DNA from: Halomonas daqiaonensis
GTDB lineage: Bacteria; Pseudomonadota; Gammaproteobacteria; Pseudomonadales; Halomonadaceae
Assembly (NCBI RefSeq): GCF_900109725.1
Contig: NZ_FOBC01000003.1
Location: 1-64,000, forward strand
Length of the DNA stretch: 64,000 nucleotides
Direction: 5' to 3'
Shown here: piece by piece, positions 7,696-16,898 of the stretch
Layout of the letters: the number at the start of each line of letters is the position of its first letter
How positions within the stretch are numbered: position 1 is the stretch's first letter
Position numbers and translations under genes: made by a program
The notes under the pieces: generated by a model
What the model was told of the DNA's origin: nothing
The model's database searches: none
What the model saw: only the letters and a program-made list of their open reading frames with translations

Positions 7696-8673
7696 ATGGC
7701 CAAGCGTATCCAGTTCGCTCGCACCGGTGGGCCCGAGGTCCTCGAGCTCGTCGACGTCACCTCGGCCGAGCCGGCGCCCGGCGAGGTTCGCGTCAGTAAC
7801 CAGGCCGTCGGCCTCAATTTCATCGACATCTATTTCCGCACTGGCCTCTATCCGGCCCCGTGGCTGCCGTCCGGTCTGGGCACCGAGGGGGCCGGCGTGG
7901 TCGATGCGGTGGGCGAGGGCGTCACCCACCTCAAGGCGGGAGACCGGGTCGCCTATGCCCAGGGGCCGCTGGGCGCCTATGCCGAGCAGCATGTGGTGCC
8001 AGCGGAAAAAGTGGTGGTGCTGCCCGAGGCCATCGACGTCGAGACCGCCGCCGCCAGCATGCTCAAGGGACTCACCGTGCAGTATCTGCTGCGTCAGACC
8101 TGTCCGCTTGAGGGCGGCGAGACGATTCTCTGGCATGCCGCCGCCGGGGGCGTGGGTTCCATTGCCTGCCAGTGGGCAAAGGCGCTGGGCGTGAAGCTGA
8201 TCGGCACGGTGAGTTCGCCGGAAAAGGCGGCGCTGGCCGAGCGCAATGGCGCCTGGGCGACCATCGACTATACCCGAGAGAACGTGGTGGAGCGTGTCCG
8301 CGAGCTGACCGGCGGCGCAATGTGTGACGTGGTCTACGACTCGGTGGGCAAGGATACTTGGGAGACCTCGCTGGACTGCCTGAAGCCACGTTCGTTGATG
8401 GTCAGCTTCGGTAATGCTTCGGGCGCTGTGGAGGGCGTCAACATCGGCATCCTCAACCAGAAGGGCTCGCTGTTCGTCACCCGGCCGAGCCTCAACGGCT
8501 ATGCCGACACCCGCGAGCGGCTTGAGTGGATGGCCGGCGAGCTCTTCGCGATGCTGGAGAGCGGCAAGGTCAAGGTCGATATCGGCCAACGCTACCCGCT
8601 TGCGGAGGCCGGCAAGGCCCAGGAAGCCCTCCAGGGCCGCCAGACCACCGGCTCCACCATCCTCCTGCCGTGA
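7696..8673 (+). CDS. qor: NADPH:quinone oxidoreductase (zeta-crystallin type)
   Basis: This is a 325-residue zinc-free medium-chain dehydrogenase that reduces quinones with NADPH. The N-terminal GroES-like domain contains VGLNFIDIYFRTGLYP, close to the Qor signature, and the nucleotide-binding domain contains AAAGGVGSIACQWAKALG. YDSVGKDTWE and GNASGAVEGVNIGILNQKGS match the substrate half. The zinc-ligand cysteines of alcohol dehydrogenases are absent. Transcription is probably monocistronic. The exact in vivo substrate cannot be told from sequence. Confidence 0.9.
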   Translation: MAKRIQFARTGGPEVLELVDVTSAEPAPGEVRVSNQAVGLNFIDIYFRTGLYPAPWLPSGLGTEGAGVVDAVGEGVTHLKAGDRVAYAQGPLGAYAEQHVVPAEKVVVLPEAIDVETAAASMLKGLTVQYLLRQTCPLEGGETILWHAAAGGVGSIACQWAKALGVKLIGTVSSPEKAALAERNGAWATIDYTRENVVERVRELTGGAMCDVVYDSVGKDTWETSLDCLKPRSLMVSFGNASGAVEGVNIGILNQKGSLFVTRPSLNGYADTRERLEWMAGELFAMLESGKVKVDIGQRYPLAEAGKAQEALQGRQTTGSTILLP

Positions 8674-8721
8674 CAGGCTCTCGTGCCCGCAGCCGGAAAA
8701 TCACTGCTGGGCATCAGGCGT

Positions 8722-8753
8722 CGGTGATGATCCGGTGATACGGAATCTTCCGT
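8722..8753. promoter_or_regulatory. candidate operator upstream of the metal importer
   Basis: A perfect inverted repeat ACGGAA-TC-TTCCGT occupies 8740-8753. Just upstream are two copies of CGGTGAT (8722-8728 and 8733-8739) one helical turn apart. The site is about 75-100 bp before the first gene of the metal ABC operon and may bind a metalloregulator. It does not match the Zur or MntR consensus as I know them. Confidence 0.35.
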
Positions 8754-8824
8754 CATGCCAATTCATGAACTGACCGCCAGCGCGTATTCTGTTCGGTAAC
8801 ACCATCCACCCCCGAGGGTCATCG

Positions 8825-9814
8825 ATGACAGCTTTCCCCCGACGTGCGCTTACCCTGAAGCTCTTGTTGCTTATGCTGGCGGGAATGTTGGCCGGACCGG
8901 TGCTGGCCGACGAGGACGATGCGCCACTGAAGCTGGTGGCCACAACCGCGATGATCGCCGATGTCCTGCGTGAAATAGGAGGGGAGCGGGTCGAGGTACA
9001 AGGCTTGATGGGGCCGGGGGTAGATCCGCACCTCTATCGCCAGACTCGCCACGACGTCACTGCCATGACCCGGGCGGATGCGGTGTTCTGGAACGGTCTC
9101 AACCTGGAGGCCCAATTGCGCAACTTCCTGTCACGGTTGGCGGAACGCAAGCCCGTCTTCGCCGTGGGCGAGGCGGTGCCGGTCGAGCAGCGTCTTGCCG
9201 ACGAGGCATATCCTGACCAGCCCGATCCTCACGTCTGGATGGATCCCGGCCGCTGGCTGTGGGTGGTGGAGGGCATCCGCGATGCCCTGGCCGAGCTGGC
9301 TCCCGAGCATGCCCAGGAGTTCGAGGCGCGCACCGATGCCTATCTCGCCAAGCTCGAGGCGCTGGATGGCTACGCTGCCATGGTGCTCGACAGCGTGCCG
9401 GCGTCGTCACGGGTCCTGGTGACGGCACATGATGCCTTCGGCTACTTCGGCGACGCCTATGAGTACGAGGTCATGGGTATCCAAGGCTTCTCCACCGAGA
9501 GCGAGGCCGGCCTGGCGCGCATCGAATCGCTGGTCGACGTGCTGGTGGACCGTCGGATCGGCGCCATCTTCATCGAGTCGTCGGTATCGGATCGTAACGT
9601 CCAGGCGCTGGTCGAGGGGGCGGCCGCCGAGGGCTGGACGGTCGAGATCGGCGGAGAGCTGTTTTCCGATGCCATGGGACCGGCCGCGACCTACGAGGGC
9701 ACCTGGCTCGGGATGTTCGATCACAACGTCACCCTGATCGCACGTGCGCTGGGGGGCGAGGCCCCCACCGGGGGGAGACTGGAGCGATTGGGCCAGGAAG
9801 AGGTGAGCGAATGA
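8825..9814 (+). CDS. Zn/Mn-type metal ABC transporter substrate-binding protein (TroA-like)
   Basis: This is a cluster A-I periplasmic metal-binding protein of 329 residues with a signal peptide ending near residue 28 (GPVLA). Ligand positions are visible: H in GVDPHLY, H in [11 protein letters not shown] in TAHDAFGYF and an acidic residue in the C-terminal FDHN region. The HDAFGYF segment, followed by [14 protein letters not shown], resembles TroA, which carries zinc and manganese, more than the glutamate-containing manganese proteins PsaA/MntC. There is no histidine-rich loop as in ZnuA. It is the first gene of a four-gene operon, and its stop overlaps the ATPase start. Metal identity is inference. 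Confidence 0.88.
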   Translation: MTAFPRRALTLKLLLLMLAGMLAGPVLADEDDAPLKLVATTAMIADVLREIGGERVEVQGLMGPGVDPHLYRQTRHDVTAMTRADAVFWNGLNLEAQLRNFLSRLAERKPVFAVGEAVPVEQRLADEAYPDQPDPHVWMDPGRWLWVVEGIRDALAELAPEHAQEFEARTDAYLAKLEALDGYAAMVLDSVPASSRVLVTAHDAFGYFGDAYEYEVMGIQGFSTESEAGLARIESLVDVLVDRRIGAIFIESSVSDRNVQALVEGAAAEGWTVEIGGELFSDAMGPAATYEGTWLGMFDHNVTLIARALGGEAPTGGRLERLGQEEVSE

Positions 9815-10614
9815 ACGGTGCACTGCACCTTTCCGACGAGGTGGTGGCGAGCCCCCTGGCGATCCATGGCCTGACCGTCAGCTATGACCATCGACCGGTG
9901 GTGCACTCGGTGGACTTCATCACGCCGCCGGGCAGCATGACTGCCATCGTGGGTCCCAACGGGGCCGGCAAGTCGACCCTGCTCAAGGCCGCCCTGGGCA
10001 TCACCCGGCGGCTCACTGGGGATATCCGTGTGTTCGGCAAACCCTATGACGGCCGCTCGCGCCGTGTGGCCTATGTCCCGCAGCGCAGCAGCGTCGACTG
10101 GGATTTTCCCGCGACGGTGATCGACGTGGTGACCATGGGGCTCTTCCGCGACCTGCGCTGGTGGCAGTTAACCCGTCGGCACCACCGCGATAAGGCCATG
10201 GAGAGTCTGGGCCGTGTCGGCATGGAGGCCTTCGCCCGGCGCCAGATCGGTGAACTCTCGGGCGGCCAGCAGCAACGCGTCTTCCTGGCTCGTGCCCTGA
10301 CCCAGGAGGCAGACCTGACCATCCTCGACGAACCCTTTGCCGGGGTCGATGCGGCCACCGAGAAGGCCATCGTGGAGGTGCTCAAGACCTTGCGTCGCCA
10401 GGGCAGGACCCTGCTCTGCGTCCATCATGACCTCGCCACGGTACGCGACTATTTCGATCACCTGTTGCTGCTCAATGTCCACCGCATCGCGGCCGGGCCT
10501 GTGGCGACGACCTTCACGGCGCAGAACCTTCAGGAAACCTACGGTGGTCGGCTCGGCGATGTCCAGCTATTGCGCCTGCTGGACGAGGCGCCCCGGGAAT
10601 CCCGGGAGTGCTGA
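9811..10614 (+). CDS. metal ABC transporter ATP-binding protein (TroB-like)
   Basis: The 267-residue ATPase of the metal importer. Walker A is GPNGAGKST, the signature is [16 protein letters not shown], Walker B is [12 protein letters not shown], and the switch histidine is in CVHHDLATV. The segment [22 protein letters not shown] is typical of Zn/Mn transporter ATPases. The ATG overlaps the stop of the binding-protein gene (ATGA), and its end overlaps the first permease start, so the operon is translationally coupled. Confidence 0.92.
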   Translation: MNGALHLSDEVVASPLAIHGLTVSYDHRPVVHSVDFITPPGSMTAIVGPNGAGKSTLLKAALGITRRLTGDIRVFGKPYDGRSRRVAYVPQRSSVDWDFPATVIDVVTMGLFRDLRWWQLTRRHHRDKAMESLGRVGMEAFARRQIGELSGGQQQRVFLARALTQEADLTILDEPFAGVDAATEKAIVEVLKTLRRQGRTLLCVHHDLATVRDYFDHLLLLNVHRIAAGPVATTFTAQNLQETYGGRLGDVQLLRLLDEAPRESREC

Positions 10615-11828
10615 GCATGGAAGCCTGGTGGCGCGCCCTGATCTTCGAGGCCGGTTACAACACCAGCCTGGTGACCCTCGGGGCGATGCTGCTCGGGGGC
10701 GGTGCTGGCATGATCGGCAGCTTCGTGCTGCTGCGAAAGCGCTCCTTGGTCAGCGATGCGATTAGCCATGCGACCCTTCCCGGCCTGGCCCTGGCCTTCA
10801 TCCTGATGGCGCTGGTATTCGGCGACGGACGCTGGATGCCGGGCCTGCTAGTCGGCGCTGGGCTGAGCGCCGCCGCCGGGCTCTGGGCGGTGCAGGCCAT
10901 AAGCCACCGCACCCGGCTAGGTGAGGATGCTGCCATAGGCGCCGTGCTCTCCACCTTCTTTGGCCTGGGCGTGGTATTGCTCACCGTCATCCAGTCGTTG
11001 GCGGTGTCCGGCCAGGCCGGGCTGACCGGCTATCTTGTCGGTTCCACCGCCGGCATGTTGGCGGCCGAAGCCCAACTGATCGGGTTCTGTTCCCTGCTGC
11101 TGGCGGCCGGCATCATCGTCATGCGTCGTGACTTCCTGATGGTCTGCTTCGATCCCGTCTTCGCCGCTACCAACGGGGTCCGGGTCCAGCGCGTCGATAT
11201 GCTGCTGATGCTCTTGCTGCTGGCGGTGGTGGTGATCGGGCTGCGGATCACCGGCTTGATCCTGATCGTCGCGCTGACCATCATTCCGCCGGTGACCGGT
11301 CGCTTCTGGACCGACCGGCCGCTGCGCGTGGTGGCGCTGGCGGCGCTGCTCGGCGCCCTCGCCGGCTATCTCGGCGTCACCCTGTCCAGCGTTCGACAAG
11401 GGCTGCCCACCGGCCCCCTGGTGGTGCTGGCCTCCTTCGTGCTTTTTCTGGTCTCCTTCCTGCTTTCGCCGCGGCGCGGCATCCTGGCCACCCTGATTGC
11501 CCACCAGCGCTTCAAGCGGCGAGTCCATTTGCGCCAGGGGCTGCTTGCCCTGGCTCGTGACGAGGCAATCTTCGACGACCTGACCATGAGGGTGCTGCGG
11601 CGTCAGGGCTTCATCCGCCGCGATGGAGTGGCAACACCTTCGGGCTGGGCCGCGGCTCGGGATGCCGAGCATGAGGAGCGGCTCTGGGCACTCCACCGGC
11701 GCTATTATCCGGAGGATGCCGCACAGCTCGATCACCGCGGCCTGTTGCCGATCGAACGAGTGCTCTCGCCGGATACCATCATGGTGCTCGAGAACCGGCT
11801 GATGGCGAGTCGGGAGGCGTACCCATGA
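10608..11828 (+). CDS. metal ABC transporter permease with C-terminal DtxR-like domain (TroC-like)
   Basis: Residues 1-285 or so form an ABC-3 family permease with about eight membrane segments and the motifs [16 protein letters not shown] and [24 protein letters not shown]. After LSPRRG a soluble tail of about 115 residues follows, containing [30 protein letters not shown] and [21 protein letters not shown]. This tail looks like the winged-helix and dimerisation region of DtxR/MntR-type repressors, as seen in some TroC/MntC-like permeases. The total of 406 residues compares with about 280-300 for a plain permease. It could couple transport to cytoplasmic metal sensing, but the key metal ligands are not obvious by eye. 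Confidence 0.85.
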   Translation: MLSMEAWWRALIFEAGYNTSLVTLGAMLLGGGAGMIGSFVLLRKRSLVSDAISHATLPGLALAFILMALVFGDGRWMPGLLVGAGLSAAAGLWAVQAISHRTRLGEDAAIGAVLSTFFGLGVVLLTVIQSLAVSGQAGLTGYLVGSTAGMLAAEAQLIGFCSLLLAAGIIVMRRDFLMVCFDPVFAATNGVRVQRVDMLLMLLLLAVVVIGLRITGLILIVALTIIPPVTGRFWTDRPLRVVALAALLGALAGYLGVTLSSVRQGLPTGPLVVLASFVLFLVSFLLSPRRGILATLIAHQRFKRRVHLRQGLLALARDEAIFDDLTMRVLRRQGFIRRDGVATPSGWAAARDAEHEERLWALHRRYYPEDAAQLDHRGLLPIERVLSPDTIMVLENRLMASREAYP

Positions 11829-12742
11829 GCGATTTCCTGATGTTCAGCCTGGTGCCGTTGACGGTCGCCATTATCATCTGCATGTCCTGCGCCCTGCTGG
11901 GCAACTTCCTGGTATTGCGCCGCCAGAGTCTGATCGGTGATGCCATCAGCCACGTCGCGCTGCCGGGTATCGTGGCGAGTTTCCTGCTCACCGGAACTCT
12001 GGCCTCTTCGGCGATGATGCTGGGGGCCGGCGTGTCGGCCTTGTTCACCGTGGCGATGATCGAGCTGATCCGCCGCCTGGGCCGAGTGGAAAACAGTGCG
12101 GCCATGGGCGTGGTCTTCACGAGCCTATTTGCCTTGGGCGTTCTGATGCTGGAGTGGAATGAGGTGGGCACGGTCCACCTGGACGTGGAGCATGCCCTCT
12201 ACGGCAATCTGGAGAGCCTGATCTGGTTCGAGGGCACCAGCGTCGCTTCGCTGTTCGATACGCAGGCACTGTCCGACCTGCCGCCGCAACTGGGCCGGGT
12301 GGCCTGGATGGGGGCCCTGGTGGCCGCTTTCGTTGTAGTCTTCCGCCGCGGCCTGGTGCTGGCCAGTTTCGATGCCGATTTCGCCGCCAGCGTCGGTGCC
12401 CGCCCGACGCTGGTCGGCCTGTTGCTGGTGCTGATGGTGGCCGTGGCCGCCATTGCCGCCTTCGAGGCGGTCGGGGCGATCATCGTCATTGCCATGTTCA
12501 TCTGTCCCGCCGCCGCAGCCCGCTTGATGACCAACCATCTCGCTTCGCAGATCGCCTTTAGCCAGCTGATCGCCGTGGTCTCGGCGGTGTTGGGGTATGT
12601 GCTGGCAGGCTATGGCCCGGGCTGGCTAGGTTTCAGCGTCTCGTTGAGTGCGGCCGGGATGATCGCCACGCTGTCCGGGGGCTTGCTGCTGTTGGCCTGC
12701 CTGTTCGGCCCCTATCGCCATCGCCGTGAGCCGCTCGGCTAG
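11825..12742 (+). CDS. metal ABC transporter permease (TroD-like)
   Basis: The second ABC-3 family permease of the importer, 305 residues with about eight hydrophobic segments. Motifs include IGDAISHVALPGIVASF and FEAVGAIIVIAMFICPAAAARLM. A cytosolic stretch at about residues 110-145 (EVGTVHLDVEHALYGNLESL) is typical of TroD/MntD partners. It lacks the C-terminal regulatory-like tail of its neighbour. It overlaps that gene by four bases and ends the operon. Two different permeases imply a heterodimeric channel. Confidence 0.9.
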   Translation: MSDFLMFSLVPLTVAIIICMSCALLGNFLVLRRQSLIGDAISHVALPGIVASFLLTGTLASSAMMLGAGVSALFTVAMIELIRRLGRVENSAAMGVVFTSLFALGVLMLEWNEVGTVHLDVEHALYGNLESLIWFEGTSVASLFDTQALSDLPPQLGRVAWMGALVAAFVVVFRRGLVLASFDADFAASVGARPTLVGLLLVLMVAVAAIAAFEAVGAIIVIAMFICPAAAARLMTNHLASQIAFSQLIAVVSAVLGYVLAGYGPGWLGFSVSLSAAGMIATLSGGLLLLACLFGPYRHRREPLG

Positions 12743-12845
12743 TCCACGTAGGCGCCCATCTGGCGCATCCGTGACTCGATGCAGAAAAATCGTTACTTTT
12801 CATAAAAATGACAATCTGATTTGCGAAAACCCGTGTGAGGTCAGC

Positions 12846-14174
12846 ATGAGCCACGTATTCCACCGTCATCTGCAGCAACAGTATCCGACCGCCGTGGGCG
12901 GCGACGGCCCCTACCTGATCGATGCCGAGGGGCGCCGCTACCTGGATGCCTGTGGGGGTGCCGCGGTGTCCTGTCTGGGCCACAGCGATGCCGAAGTGAT
13001 CGAGGCTATCCGTGAGCAGGTCGGGCGGCTTGCCTACGCCCACACCTCCTTCTTCACCAACGAGCCGATGGAGGCCCTGGCCGACTTCCTGGTCGAGCGG
13101 GCTCCGACGGGCCTCTCCTCCGTCTATTTCGTCTCGGGAGGGTCCGAGGCGGTGGAAGCGGCGCTCAAGCTGGCGCGCCAATACTTCATCGAGAGGGGCG
13201 AGCCCCAGCGTAAGCACCTTATTGCGCGGCGCCAGAGCTATCACGGTAACACCCTGGGGGCGCTGGCGACCGGCGGCAACGCCTGGCGTCGGCAACAGTT
13301 TGAGCCGCTGCTCGTCGAGGTGAGTCACGTCAGCCCCTGCTACGCCTATCGGGATCAGGCCCCCGGCGAGACCCCGGAGGCCTACGGTGAGCGTCTGGCG
13401 GCAGAGCTCGAGGCCGAGATCCAGTCGTTGGGGCCAGAGAACGTGATGGCCTTCGTCGCCGAGCCGGTGGTCGGCGCGACCCTGGGAGCGGTCCCTTCGG
13501 TGCCGGGCTACTTTACGCGGGTGCGCGAGATCTGCGATCGCCACGGCATCCTGCTGATCCTCGATGAGGTGATGTGCGGCATGGGCCGGACCGGCAGCCT
13601 GTTCGCCGCCGAGCAGGAGGGCGTGACGCCGGACCTGATGACCATCGCCAAGGGCCTGGGCGCCGGTTACCAGCCGATTGGTGCGACCCTGGTGAGTGAA
13701 CATATTCGCCAGGCTATCGCCGAGGGCTCGGGGTTCTTCCAGCACGGGCACACCTACATCGGTCACGCCACCGCCTGCGCCGCCGCCCTGGCGGTCCAGC
13801 GGGCCATCGAGGAGCGGAACCTGCTGCCGCGCGTCGACCGGCTGGGCGAGGGCCTCCAGCAGCGATTGGAGGCCCGTTTCGGCGAGCACCCCTATGTCGG
13901 CGACATCCGCGGTCGGGGCCTGTTCCGGGGGCTCGAGCTGGTGGCCGACCGGGGCCAAAAGACGCCGTTCGACCCGTCCCGCAAGCTGCATGCGGCGGTC
14001 AAGCGCACCGCCATGTCCAAGGGCCTGATGTGCTATCCCATGGGCGGCACCCTGGACGGGCGCCGGGGCGACCATATCCTGCTGGCCCCACCCTTCATCC
14101 TCGACGAATCGCACTTGGACGAGATCGTCGACAAGCTCGATGCGTCCCTGAAAACCGTCTTCGACCACGCCTGA
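12846..14174 (+). CDS. class-III PLP-dependent aminotransferase, aspartate aminotransferase-family
   Basis: This PLP enzyme of about 442 residues transfers an amino group, probably from an omega- or diamino compound to an oxo acid. Visible motifs are DACGGAAVSCLGH, SGGSEAVEAALKLARQY (cofactor phosphate), YHGNTLGALATGG, ILDEVMCGMGRTG with the PLP-binding aspartate, and TIAKGLGAGYQPIGA with the Schiff-base lysine. I chose the ATG at 12846; an in-frame extension upstream lies in AT-rich promoter-like DNA. It is followed by, and overlaps or nearly touches, a carboxymuconolactone decarboxylase-family gene. The substrate is not deducible here; relatives act on diaminobutyrate, beta-amino acids or polyamines. 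Confidence 0.85.
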   Translation: MSHVFHRHLQQQYPTAVGGDGPYLIDAEGRRYLDACGGAAVSCLGHSDAEVIEAIREQVGRLAYAHTSFFTNEPMEALADFLVERAPTGLSSVYFVSGGSEAVEAALKLARQYFIERGEPQRKHLIARRQSYHGNTLGALATGGNAWRRQQFEPLLVEVSHVSPCYAYRDQAPGETPEAYGERLAAELEAEIQSLGPENVMAFVAEPVVGATLGAVPSVPGYFTRVREICDRHGILLILDEVMCGMGRTGSLFAAEQEGVTPDLMTIAKGLGAGYQPIGATLVSEHIRQAIAEGSGFFQHGHTYIGHATACAAALAVQRAIEERNLLPRVDRLGEGLQQRLEARFGEHPYVGDIRGRGLFRGLELVADRGQKTPFDPSRKLHAAVKRTAMSKGLMCYPMGGTLDGRRGDHILLAPPFILDESHLDEIVDKLDASLKTVFDHA

Positions 14175-14188
14175 TGGAGCCCAGTCCG

Positions 14189-14749
14189 ATGTCGATCGAC
14201 TCCCGCCTCTCCCCGCTGGACGAGACCCGCATGGCACCCGAGCAGCGCCGCGTGCTGGACGCCATCCTGAGCGGCCCCCGCGGCAACCTGGACGGTCCCT
14301 TCCTGGCCTGGATCCATAGCCCGGAACTGGCCGATCACGCCCAGCGACTCGGTGCCTTCTGCCGATACGGGACCCGGCTCGATACGCGGCTGACGGAGCT
14401 GGCGATCCTGTTTACCGCGGCCTGGTGGCAGTCCCAGGCCGAGTGGCAGATCCATGCCCCCATCGCGCGCGAGGCGGGCGTCACCGAGGCGGTGATCGAG
14501 GCGCTACAGGAGGGGCGGGACCCCCCCTTCGAGCTCGACAATGAGGCGCTGGTCTATCGCCTGGGCAAGACGCTATACACTACTCGTCGTGTCGACGAGG
14601 CGCTCTACGCCGAGGCAGTGGCGGCCTTCGGCGAGCCGGCGGTAGTCGAACTGGTAGGGGTCTTCGGCTATTACGCCCTGGTGGCCATGACGCTGAATGT
14701 CTTCGAGGTGCGTCGGGGCACCGGTCCCCTGCCTTTCGCCGAGCCATAA
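14189..14749 (+). CDS. carboxymuconolactone decarboxylase-family protein
   Basis: This 186-residue all-helical protein contains the CMD-family segment TRLTELAILFTAAWWQSQAEWQIHAPIAREAGV. It has no CxxC motif, so it is not an AhpD-type peroxidase. Related proteins include gamma-carboxymuconolactone decarboxylase, but the exact reaction is unknown. I place the start at 14189, nine bases after GGAG; an ATG at 14174 overlapping the aminotransferase stop is possible. The close linkage suggests that both act on the same metabolite. Confidence 0.8.
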   Translation: MSIDSRLSPLDETRMAPEQRRVLDAILSGPRGNLDGPFLAWIHSPELADHAQRLGAFCRYGTRLDTRLTELAILFTAAWWQSQAEWQIHAPIAREAGVTEAVIEALQEGRDPPFELDNEALVYRLGKTLYTTRRVDEALYAEAVAAFGEPAVVELVGVFGYYALVAMTLNVFEVRRGTGPLPFAEP

Positions 14750-14898
14750 CGGTTGGCAATGACCGCCAGCCGCTAGCAGCGTGCCTTCGAGCTGACGCTC
14801 TCAGGCCGGGTTCTTTGCTTCCTGATTGAACGAAAGGTCTGGATTTTCTTGCCTGCGGCTGGTGTGCTTGAGTCTCCACGAATATACAGGGAGGTGTC

Positions 14899-16824
14899 AT
14901 GGCCGACAGCACGCTGGTCTTCATTGTCCTCGGATTGACGCTGGTCGCCTTCGCCTGGGGGCGCTTCCGCTACGATCTGGTGGCGCTCACCGCCCTGCTG
15001 GTCTCGGTGATGCTGGGCCTGGTGCCCGCCGAGGAAGCCTTCAGCGGCTTCGGTCATCCGGCGGTGATCACGGTGGCGGCGGTCTTGGTACTCAGTCGTG
15101 GCCTGGAATACTCCGGCGTGGTGGACGTGATTGCCGACAAGGTCTTGAAGGTCGGCGATCGACTCTTCCTGCAACTGGTCGCCCTGACTGCCACCGTGGT
15201 GGTGCTCTCCGGCTTCATGAACAATGTGGGTGCTCTGGCATTGATGCTGCCGGTCGCCATGCGGGTGGCCCGAGAACACGACACTTCGCCGTCGTTTCTG
15301 CTGATGCCGCTCGCCTTCGGTTCGCTGCTGGGCGGCCTGACGACTTTGATCGGTACTCCTCCCAATATCATCATCTCCAGTTTCCGCAATGACACCCTCG
15401 GCGAGAGTTTCGGCATGTTTACTTTCTTTCCGGTGGGTGCCGTGGTCGCCCTGGCAGGGCTGGCCTTCATTGTGGTCCTGGGCTGGCGATTGGTACCCAT
15501 GCGTGCCAGCAAGGCTTCAACCGAGGCGATGTTCGATACCGCGAACTACCTGCTCGAGGTCAAGGTGAGGGAGGGTTCCAAGGCCAACGGCTGGACACTC
15601 AACAAGCTACAGCACGAATTGGACGAAACCATACCGGTGCTGGCCGTGATTCGGGGTAACCAGCGCTGGGCGGGACACGAGTTCTATGGCCCCCTCAAGG
15701 AGGGGGACGCCCTGATGGTGGAAGCGGGCCCCGACGAGATGAAGCAGCTCGAGGACAAGGCCGGTCTCTCGCTGGGCGCAGAGGCGGAACTCGAGGAGGA
15801 GAAAGAAAGGCAGGAGAAAGAACAGGAAGAAAAGGAAAGGGAAGAGAGAGAAAGGCAGAAAGACAAGGAGGAGGGCGAGCCCGATGAGGCGGCATCCCGC
15901 GGAGACAGTAATCAGGACGAAGACAAGGACAAGGAGGATGAGCAGCGCGTCATCGACACCGAAGGGCTCCAGCTCATCGAGGCAGTGGTGCGTCGAGATT
16001 CGATGATGGTCAATCGAAGTGTTCGGCAACTGGGTCTCCACAACCAGTATGGCCTGCACCTGGTGGCGGTGGCTCGTGAGGGCACCCGTCTGAAGAAACG
16101 TCTGCACGAGATACGCTTCGAACCCGGCGATGTCGTTCTGCTGCAGGGAGGGGAGAGCAGGCTTTCCGAGAGCCTGGCGACGCTTGGCTGTCTGCCCCTG
16201 GTTAAGCGCGATCTTCCCACGGGAGAGCCGCCCAGGTTGTGGCTCTCCCTGGGGATCTTTGCGGTGGCCATCGTCGCCATGATGTTCGATCTCCTGCCGA
16301 CGGCCATCGCGCTCTCCAGTGCGGCCCTGCTCTCCCTTCTGGTGGGCGTCCTGCCCCTACGGGAGGGCTACCAGGCGATCGACGGGCCGGTGATCGTGCT
16401 GCTGGCCGCCATGATCCCCGTGGGCGAGGCACTGGAGACCAGTGGTGGCGCGCAATCGATCGCCGATACCCTGCTTAGCCTCGGCGCCGACTGGCCCATC
16501 GTGATCACGCTGGCGGGCCTGTTCATCATCTCCATGACGCTCTCCAATATCGTCAACAATAATGCGGCCGCCGTGCTGATGGCGCCCATTGCTGTCAGCC
16601 TGGCCCAGGGCTTCGATGTTTCGATGGATCCCTTTCTCATGGCCGTTGCGGTCAGTGCCTCCTGTGCCTTCCTCACGCCCATCGGCCACCAGTCCAACAC
16701 CCTGGTGATGGGTCCCGGCGGTTATCACTTCGCCGACTACTGGAAAATGGGGCTGCCGCTGTCGCTCGTGGTGCTGGCGGTGGCCATACCGATGATATTG
16801 CTGGTATGGCCGCTGGAGGGGTGA
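14899..16824 (+). CDS. SLC13/DASS-type anion permease with TrkA-C domains and charged insert
   Basis: An inner-membrane transporter of 641 residues. Membrane segments occupy about residues 1-200 and 435-640, with the paired motifs SGFMNNVGALALMLPVAM and TLSNIVNNNAAAVLMAPIA, each carrying the Asn-rich re-entrant loop of the SLC13 group. In between lie two TrkA-C-like domains (AVIRGNQRWAGHEFYGPLKEGDALMVEAG and LHLVAVAREGTRLKKRL...FEPGDVVLLQGG). Between them, at about residues 297-349, is a Glu/Lys/Arg-rich stretch of low complexity. Relatives carry sulfate, dicarboxylates or other anions; I cannot assign the substrate. It has a GGGAGG ribosome-binding site and appears monocistronic. Confidence 0.85.
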   Translation: MADSTLVFIVLGLTLVAFAWGRFRYDLVALTALLVSVMLGLVPAEEAFSGFGHPAVITVAAVLVLSRGLEYSGVVDVIADKVLKVGDRLFLQLVALTATVVVLSGFMNNVGALALMLPVAMRVAREHDTSPSFLLMPLAFGSLLGGLTTLIGTPPNIIISSFRNDTLGESFGMFTFFPVGAVVALAGLAFIVVLGWRLVPMRASKASTEAMFDTANYLLEVKVREGSKANGWTLNKLQHELDETIPVLAVIRGNQRWAGHEFYGPLKEGDALMVEAGPDEMKQLEDKAGLSLGAEAELEEEKERQEKEQEEKEREERERQKDKEEGEPDEAASRGDSNQDEDKDKEDEQRVIDTEGLQLIEAVVRRDSMMVNRSVRQLGLHNQYGLHLVAVAREGTRLKKRLHEIRFEPGDVVLLQGGESRLSESLATLGCLPLVKRDLPTGEPPRLWLSLGIFAVAIVAMMFDLLPTAIALSSAALLSLLVGVLPLREGYQAIDGPVIVLLAAMIPVGEALETSGGAQSIADTLLSLGADWPIVITLAGLFIISMTLSNIVNNNAAAVLMAPIAVSLAQGFDVSMDPFLMAVAVSASCAFLTPIGHQSNTLVMGPGGYHFADYWKMGLPLSLVVLAVAIPMILLVWPLEG

Positions 16825-16854
16825 AGGGTGAGGGGTAGCGTTGTCACCCACAAG

Positions 16855-16879
16855 GAAGCCCCGGGCTGGCCGGGGCTTC
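16855..16879. terminator. hairpin between convergent genes
   Basis: A ten-base perfect stem, GAAGCCCCGG (16855-16864) with CCGGGGCTTC (16870-16879), and a five-base loop lies between the convergent permease and fadE genes. There is no strong T tract on either side, so it is a terminator candidate for both directions with limited certainty. Confidence 0.6.
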
Positions 16880-16898
16880 TCTGGTTCGCTTGTCAAGA

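Noticed and set aside
6835-8589. A 584-codon open frame antisense to the 7024 gene and qor
   Set aside because: It is a compositional shadow; the plus-strand genes have motifs and ribosome-binding sites.
12633-14237. A 534-codon open frame antisense to the aminotransferase
   Set aside because: It is a shadow of the class-III aminotransferase gene, which carries all catalytic motifs.
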